The notes under the pieces were generated by a model that saw nothing but the letters and a program-made list of their open reading frames with translations, had not been told where the DNA came from and made no database searches. Positions 15,201-19,430 of a stretch of DNA of 19,430 nt are shown one piece after another. The position numbers and the translations under genes are program-made. The stretch's first letter is position 1, and each line of letters opens with the position of its first letter. The DNA lies in contig CAKSCN010000024.1 of the NCBI GenBank assembly GCA_934444485.1, positions 1 to 19,430 of the forward strand, in the 5' to 3' direction. The DNA is from an uncultured Eubacteriales bacterium. Its GTDB lineage: Bacteria; Bacillota; Clostridia; Oscillospirales; CAG-382.

Positions 15201-16394
15201 TTATCTAAACAACATTAATTTTTTGAAAATTTTGTCGATTATATCGGTAACTCCCAGTCTTTCGACGGTTTCCGCCGCCGTTATATCCTTCACGGCTATC
15301 TCCTCTTTATCGATGACGAAGCGTGCTTTACCCACAACGTCTCCCTCATTTATGGGTGCGCTGACGTATTCGGGGAGTTCAAGCACGACTTCAACCTTCT
15401 TTTCCCTGCCCTTCGGGAGAAGCACCGAACAGCCTCCGTAAGACAGTGCCGCACTTTCGGATTTACCGCCCTTTACGGGTATCGGGTCAATCGGGGTATC
15501 GTCGCAGCGGTAGACCGAGTAGTTGGCGAAGCCGTAGTCAAGCAGTTTTTTTGCGTCCGAGAATCTCTCCGCCGAGGTTTTCGCTTTCATCATGGTTGCC
15601 ACAAGGGACATACCGTCACGGGTTGCGGTCGCCGAGAGGCAATATCCTGCGCTTGAGGTATAGCCTGTTTTCATGCCCGTTGCGCCGGGATAGAATCTTA
15701 TGAGCTTATTGGTGTTTGAAAGCCCCATTGCGCCCCCTCGGAGCGAATCCATCCATATTGTGGTGTAATTGAATATGGTGTCGTGCTTTGAAAGCTCGCA
15801 GGTCATAAGGGCAATGTCACGTGCCGTCGTGAGGTGTCCTTCGGTCGGAAGACCGGTACAGTTTTTGAAGGTGGTGTTCACCATGCCGAGTTCCGCCGCT
15901 CTCTCGTTCATTCTTGCGACGAAATTTTCCTCACTTCCGGCAAGGTGTTCAGCCATTGCGACGGTACAGTCATTTGCGGAAACGACGACTATTGCCTTTA
16001 GCATTTCGTTCACGGTAAGCTGTTCTCCGTACTCGAGCCAAATCTGCGAACCGCCCATTTCTGCGGCGTGCATACTGGCGGTGACAGTGTCGTCAAGGGA
16101 TATTGTGCCGTTATCGAGAGCCTCCATTATGAGAAGAAGCGTCATTACCTTTGTCACCGATGCCGGCTCATAGCGTTCGTCAGCATTGTACTCGTAAAGC
16201 ACCTGACCGGTTGACGGTTCGATAAGGCAGGCGGAATTTGAATTGAGGGTCATCTGCGCCGTTTCCGCCATTACCTTGGCGGCGTTTGACATAACCGAGT
16301 CGCCTTTTGCGGTGACAATGCCGACAGAAGAAAGCACCGTCGTAATCAAAAGAAGCATTGCCGCAAGCTTTGACATTCGATTTTTGATTTTCAT
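15201..16394 (-). CDS. D-alanyl-D-alanine carboxypeptidase (low-molecular-weight PBP, peptidase S11)
   Basis: A 397-residue secreted enzyme that trims the terminal D-Ala from peptidoglycan stem peptides. The N-terminal signal peptide ends around residue 30 (LLLITTVLSSVGIVTA). All three active-site motifs of the S11/PBP5 fold are present: SVTK (S79, K82), SAN (139-141) and KTG (242-244). A C-terminal PBP5-like beta domain follows from about residue 300. The extreme C-terminus (IIDKIFKKLMLFR) can form the amphipathic membrane anchor typical of DacA/DacF proteins. The ATG at 16394 was chosen because AAAGGTGAG lies 8 nt upstream and the signal peptide begins there. It is divergent from the small lipoprotein gene. 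Which of DacA, DacB or DacF it corresponds to cannot be decided, so no symbol is given. Confidence 0.95.
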   Translation of the reverse strand: MKIKNRMSKLAAMLLLITTVLSSVGIVTAKGDSVMSNAAKVMAETAQMTLNSNSACLIEPSTGQVLYEYNADERYEPASVTKVMTLLLIMEALDNGTISLDDTVTASMHAAEMGGSQIWLEYGEQLTVNEMLKAIVVVSANDCTVAMAEHLAGSEENFVARMNERAAELGMVNTTFKNCTGLPTEGHLTTARDIALMTCELSKHDTIFNYTTIWMDSLRGGAMGLSNTNKLIRFYPGATGMKTGYTSSAGYCLSATATRDGMSLVATMMKAKTSAERFSDAKKLLDYGFANYSVYRCDDTPIDPIPVKGGKSESAALSYGGCSVLLPKGREKKVEVVLELPEYVSAPINEGDVVGKARFVIDKEEIAVKDITAAETVERLGVTDIIDKIFKKLMLFR

Positions 16395-16468
16395 ACGTAT
16401 TCTCACCTTTCCGTGCGTAAAGCACATTTCATTTTCTTACGTTTCCCGATATAATGATATCCGATTTA

Positions 16469-16497
16469 TTGAAAATTATTACAAGGCGAAATATTCA
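16469..16497 (+). promoter_or_regulatory. Candidate promoter of the small lipoprotein gene
   Basis: TTGAAA (16469-16474), 17-nt spacer, TATTCA (16492-16497). Good -35 but mediocre -10. The leader would be about 80 nt. The same 189-bp intergenic region must also drive the divergent carboxypeptidase gene, for which I see only ambiguous hexamers. Confidence 0.4.
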
Positions 16498-16583
16498 TCG
16501 AATGAAAGTGTGCGGCGTGAAAAGAATAATTACAGACTCGGCGTCAAAAAGATGTGAGTCATTAACGGAAGTGAGGAATAACA

Positions 16584-16868
16584 ATGTTTAATAAAAGAAC
16601 GGCAATTGCCATATTTCTTTGTGCGGCTGCGGCAGTGTCTCTTACCGCCTGCAACACCGCTTACGACTACGACAAGGGTACCGGCGTAAATCACGGTGCA
16701 ACCAACAATTCCACCGATATCGGTGCGGTAAACGGCACGAACGGTGCAAGACGTGTTGATGACGGTCTCTCAAAGGGCACGGGCGTCGGAGCTGACATGA
16801 ACAACGCCGCAGAAGACTTTGTCGGCGATATCGAAGGCGACGTCATGGGTTACACCAACTACAGATAA
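16584..16868 (+). CDS. Small Gly/Asn/Asp-rich lipoprotein of unknown function
   Basis: A 94-residue protein. Residues 1-22 form a lipoprotein signal peptide with a good lipobox LTAC, the lipidated cysteine being C23. The 71-residue mature part is hydrophilic, rich in Gly, Asn, Asp, Ala and Thr, with a loose internal echo (DKGTGVNHG near the start and SKGTGVGADMNN later) and no predicted membrane segment. It is probably anchored on the outer face of the cytoplasmic membrane and may be disordered. The start is clear: GTGAGGA lies 6 nt before the ATG. It is monocistronic and followed by a strong hairpin terminator. Similar short lipoproteins are frequent hypotheticals in gut Clostridia; no function is assigned. 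Confidence 0.85.
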   Translation: MFNKRTAIAIFLCAAAAVSLTACNTAYDYDKGTGVNHGATNNSTDIGAVNGTNGARRVDDGLSKGTGVGADMNNAAEDFVGDIEGDVMGYTNYR

Positions 16869-16891
16869 TCTTCGGCGCACGGCAAAAACAA

Positions 16892-16928
16892 AGCAGTGGG
16901 GACAAACCTCACTGCTCGATTCTTTTTC
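16892..16928. terminator. Bidirectional rho-independent terminator between the lipoprotein gene and mscL
   Basis: AGCAGTG (16892-16898) pairs with CACTGCT (16910-16916), with further GG/CC pairing inside after a bulge. On the plus strand CGATTCTTTTTCTC follows; on the minus strand TTTGTTTTTG follows (16891-16882). It therefore serves both convergent genes. Confidence 0.8.
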
Positions 16929-16936
16929 TCAGGTTT

Positions 16937-17386
16937 TTATTTTTTATCACGGAGAAGGTCTCTTATTTCCGCAAGAAGCTTCTCTTCATTCGAGGGTTCG
17001 GCAGGTGCCGGAGCGGCTTCTTCAACCGTCTTTTCCGGCTTTTTGATGAGTGCTTCCGCCTTTTCTCTTGCCGCCGTTACGATTTTAAGCACGATGAAAA
17101 TGCAGAGCGCTATTATGAGAAAATCAACTATCGTTTGAATGAAATTGCCGTAATTGAGAGTAACCTCGGGTATTTCGGCACCGTCAATCACCTCTGCGGC
17201 ACGAAGCACAACCTTACCTGCCGTGTGAGACGGATTACCCGAAACAAGGGTTATCAAAGGAGTAATGATATCGGAGACAAGCGAGGTTACGATTTTGCCG
17301 AAAGCACCGCCGACGACCACGCCGACCGCCATATCGACGACGTTTCCTTTATTGATAAACGCTATAAAATCCTTTGCAAGCTTCAT
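16937..17386 (-). CDS. mscL: Large-conductance mechanosensitive channel
   Basis: A 149-residue membrane protein that forms the pentameric emergency valve opened by membrane tension during hypo-osmotic shock. The N-terminal helix MKLAKDFIAFINKGNVVDMA leads straight into TM1 (about 15-47) with the glycine-rich pore-lining pattern VGVVVGGAFGKIV. A periplasm-facing loop (about 50-78), TM2 (about 82-104, IVDFLIIALCIFIVLKIV) and a charged cytoplasmic helix (132-149, EEKLLAEIRDLLRDK) follow. The Ala/Pro/Glu linker before that helix (about 117-132) is usual for MscL. The start has AAGGAG 9 nt upstream. It begins 17 bp after the hpt stop, so the two are co-transcribed. Confidence 0.97.
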   Translation of the reverse strand: MKLAKDFIAFINKGNVVDMAVGVVVGGAFGKIVTSLVSDIITPLITLVSGNPSHTAGKVVLRAAEVIDGAEIPEVTLNYGNFIQTIVDFLIIALCIFIVLKIVTAAREKAEALIKKPEKTVEEAAPAPAEPSNEEKLLAEIRDLLRDKK

Positions 17387-17403
17387 AATTACGTTCTCCT
17401 TTT

Positions 17404-17961
17404 TCAGTTTTCGTACATTTCCTTTTTAAGAACGCCTACATACGGCAGATTTCTGTACTTCTCGTCGAAGTCGAGACCGTAGCCTATTACGAACTCGTTC
17501 TCGATTGTAAATCCCTTGTAGTCTATGTTAACGTCTATCGTTCGTCTCGAAGGCTTATCGAGAAGCGTGCAGAGCTTTACAGACTGCGCACCTCTGTTCT
17601 TGAGATGAATGAGAAGATTTGCGAGAGTGTGACCGGTATCCACGATATCCTCTATGACGATTACGTTGTAATCCTCAAGGCTGTCGGTATCGAGGTCGCA
17701 GCGAATCTTGACCTGTCCCGTCGAAACAGTGCCGTTCCCATAGGACGAAACCTTCATAAAGTCAACGTCGAGAGGGAGCTTTATCTCCTTCATGAGGTCG
17801 CTCATAAACAAAAGCGAACCCTTGAGAATGCAGATAAAAAGAAGCTTTTTGTCGGAATCGCCGAAATCTCTTTCAATCTCTCCTGCAATTCTCTTTACCG
17901 CCTCATGTATTTGTTCCTCGGAAATAAGCACTCTCTGCACATCATTTTCTATTGTTTTCAT
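17404..17961 (-). CDS. hpt: Hypoxanthine (guanine) phosphoribosyltransferase
   Basis: A 185-residue cytosolic purine-salvage enzyme that makes IMP or GMP from the free base and PRPP. The family motifs are all visible: LKGS (47-50), the flexible-loop SSYG (72-75), the PRPP-binding loop VIEDIVDTGHTL (102-113) with its two acidic residues, DKP (135-137), and the base-contact segment VIGYGLDFDEKYRNLPY near the C-terminus. The ATG at 17961 follows AAAGGA at 9 nt; a longer in-frame extension (to 18003) has no RBS. It lies 78 bp after tsaB with no terminator between, and 17 bp before mscL, so it is probably part of one transcript running from the FAD-dehydrogenase gene to mscL. In many Firmicutes hpt is beside tilS/ftsH; that context is absent here. 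Confidence 0.96.
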   Translation of the reverse strand: MKTIENDVQRVLISEEQIHEAVKRIAGEIERDFGDSDKKLLFICILKGSLLFMSDLMKEIKLPLDVDFMKVSSYGNGTVSTGQVKIRCDLDTDSLEDYNVIVIEDIVDTGHTLANLLIHLKNRGAQSVKLCTLLDKPSRRTIDVNIDYKGFTIENEFVIGYGLDFDEKYRNLPYVGVLKKEMYEN

Positions 17962-18039
17962 TTTAACCGTTCCTTTCAGCTTCCTTAAAACTTCTCCGAA
18001 CACAGCAAAATTCCGTCATTCGGTCATTTTACGCACCAA

Positions 18040-18846
18040 TCACTTTTCCGAAGCGCCGCATTTTTCGTTTCTCTCTCGCTCCGCCTGAGACACCCTGAGA
18101 TATGTCGGCGACAGCGTCTTTCCACCGTACTCCTCAGCTTTCGGTTTACCGTCCCCGTCGCACCACTTATCCGCATGGTCAAGCGCCGCCACGGCAACCG
18201 AAAAAGCGTTCTGAAAGATAAGCCCTCCGGAGACCGTTTCGTATGTAAACGCATTGTCCTGCGCTCGGTCAAAAACGCTCTTTGCGACAAATGCGCCGTC
18301 GCCGACAAGAAGCACTCTTTTGCCTTTGTACTCGACGCAAAGCTCTGTCCGCAATTCCTCCGCAGTGACGAGTCTGTCTTCACAGAGGCGTTTCATCGCA
18401 GTGCCGTCGAACGAAAACAGTGCATTGTATACCTGCGAACGTCTTGCGTCCATAACCGGGCATATGACGGTGTTTTCGCCGGTCGCAAGCCGCAGGTTGT
18501 TCGCAAGCCCCTCGAGGGATGAAACCGGGATGCAGACGTGGCTGTTCTTCATCGCAAACGAAAGACCTTTTGCCGCCGCAACTCCGATTCTCACGCCCGT
18601 GAACGAACCGGGACCGGTACTTACGGCAATCACGTCCACCTCATCGAGAGATTTATGCGAGAAGCACAGTGCCTCGTCTGTCATCGGGAGAAGCGTTTCA
18701 CTGTGCGTCAGCGTTCCGTTGATGCTCGCCTCGTAAAGCGGCAGGTGTACTCCGTCCTTAATCTCGGACACGCAGACCGAGGCGGTTTTAGCCGTTGTAT
18801 CCATTGAAAGCAAAACCATATTCCGCACACGCTCCGCACTCATCAT
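18040..18846 (-). CDS. tsaB: tRNA threonylcarbamoyladenosine (t6A37) biosynthesis protein TsaB
   Basis: A 268-residue member of the ASKHA fold family, the partner of TsaD and TsaE in making the universal t6A modification at position 37 of ANN-decoding tRNAs. The N-terminal phosphate motif LLSMDTTAKTASV (12-24) and the family signature STGPGSFTGVRIG (76-88) identify it firmly; the C-terminal half ends in a YLR motif (LSPTYLRVSQAE) usual for TsaB. The start at 18846 overlaps the upstream FAD gene stop as ATGA, with AGAAGG just before it; an internal ATG at 18819, directly before the first strand, is an alternative since the first nine residues add nothing recognisable. TsaE and RimI genes, which often flank tsaB in Firmicutes, are not present in this window. 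Confidence 0.95.
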   Translation of the reverse strand: MMSAERVRNMVLLSMDTTAKTASVCVSEIKDGVHLPLYEASINGTLTHSETLLPMTDEALCFSHKSLDEVDVIAVSTGPGSFTGVRIGVAAAKGLSFAMKNSHVCIPVSSLEGLANNLRLATGENTVICPVMDARRSQVYNALFSFDGTAMKRLCEDRLVTAEELRTELCVEYKGKRVLLVGDGAFVAKSVFDRAQDNAFTYETVSGGLIFQNAFSVAVAALDHADKWCDGDGKPKAEEYGGKTLSPTYLRVSQAERERNEKCGASEK

Positions 18847-19430
18847 TTAAGCCTTCTTCCCATGATAACGCCCATTACCGACGCCATCATAAGTCCTCTT
18901 GTCCAGCCGCTCGAGTCGCCGAGGCAGTGAAGTCCCTTAACGCTCGTGGAGAGGTTTTCGTCCATCTTTACTCTGTTGCTGTAGAACTTAAGCTCCGGCG
19001 AATAGAGAAGCGTTTCAATCGACGCAAAGCCCGGCACAACGTGGTCAACCGCCTGAATGAAGTTTATGATATTGGTCATCGCACGATAAGGCATAGCCGC
19101 CGTAATATCGCCCGCAACAGCGTCTACAAGAGTCGGCTTGAGGTTTGACTGCGACAGCTCCTTCGGCCATGTGCGCTTGCCGTCGAGAATATCGCCGAAA
19201 CGCTGAACGAGTATGTGTCCTGCGCCGAGCATATTCGTAAGCTCTCCGACCTTCTGCGCATACTCTATGGGCTGATTGAAAGGTACACTGAAGTTATGCG
19301 AGCAGAGAATGGAGAGGTTGGTGTTGTTCGACTTCTTCTCTTTATACGAATGACCGTTTACGACGGCGAGGTTATTGTCGTAGTTCTCCTGGCTTACAAA
19401 GCCGCCGGGGTTCTGGCAGAAGGTACGCAC
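18843..19430 (-). CDS. FAD-dependent dehydrogenase/oxidoreductase, C-terminal part (gene runs off the window)
   Basis: This is the 3' part of a larger gene; at the window edge the frame is already coding (GTG for an internal valine) and no start is visible. The 195 residues match the C-terminal half of the COG2509-type uncharacterised FAD-dependent dehydrogenases: RTFCQNPGGFV near the left edge corresponds to the family's CxxPGG segment, and the C-terminal GLHCLGDSSGWTRGLMMASVMGVIMG is the FAD-contacting GDGxGxTRG-like region. Full-length relatives are about 460-530 residues, so roughly the N-terminal 60%, including the Rossmann GxGxxG motif, lies beyond base 19430. Substrate unknown. The stop overlaps the tsaB start by 4 bp (ATGA), so the two genes are translationally coupled. 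Confidence 0.88.
   Translation of the reverse strand: MRTFCQNPGGFVSQENYDNNLAVVNGHSYKEKKSNNTNLSILCSHNFSVPFNQPIEYAQKVGELTNMLGAGHILVQRFGDILDGKRTWPKELSQSNLKPTLVDAVAGDITAAMPYRAMTNIINFIQAVDHVVPGFASIETLLYSPELKFYSNRVKMDENLSTSVKGLHCLGDSSGWTRGLMMASVMGVIMGRRLK

Overview
The window looks like chromosomal DNA of a low-to-moderate GC Gram-positive anaerobe, most likely class Clostridia (Oscillospiraceae/Ruminococcus-like). This is inferred from strong AGGAGG-type ribosome binding sites, textbook sigma-A promoters, a Firmicutes-size glucose-6-phosphate isomerase (444 aa), a Clostridial-type D,D-carboxypeptidase and a Sec-dependent Gram-positive RHS protein. No rRNA, tRNA, CRISPR array or insertion sequence was seen. 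The taxonomic call is inference.

Region 1 (about 1-8540, all genes on the minus strand) is an accessory, surface-oriented locus. In transcription order it holds: a secreted acidic protein with two related C-terminal modules (8088-6574), whose last part looks displaced into another frame (6589-6386); a 1,801-residue secreted RHS/YD-repeat polymorphic toxin (6353-948) whose C-terminus is an HExxH metallopeptidase domain resembling the NleD/M91 family; an 11-bp-overlapping unrecognised membrane-anchored protein, the natural immunity candidate (958-431); and a promoterless, N-terminally truncated copy of the RHS core (330 to beyond base 1), about 88% identical to the main gene. This is the main toxin / immunity / orphan-tip arrangement of polymorphic toxin loci and is the most interesting part of the window.

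Region 2 (8540-11660): a CNNM/CorC-type metal transporter (+) with a near-consensus promoter and a clear terminator, then a divergent pair made of an SDR oxidoreductase (-) and an AraC-family regulator (+). The pair shares a 164-bp control region with two good promoters and an 18-bp perfect palindrome between them.

Region 3 (11660-16400, minus strand): a MATE efflux protein, a small P-loop protein with its own promoter, glucose-6-phosphate isomerase with promoter and terminator, and a secreted D-Ala-D-Ala carboxypeptidase (penicillin-binding protein 5 type).

Region 4 (16400-19430): a small Gly/Asn/Asp-rich lipoprotein (+), a bidirectional terminator, and then a housekeeping minus-strand cluster transcribed in the order FAD-dependent dehydrogenase (3' part only; the gene continues past base 19430), tsaB, hpt, mscL. 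The first two overlap by ATGA and the last two are 17 bp apart, so this is probably one operon.
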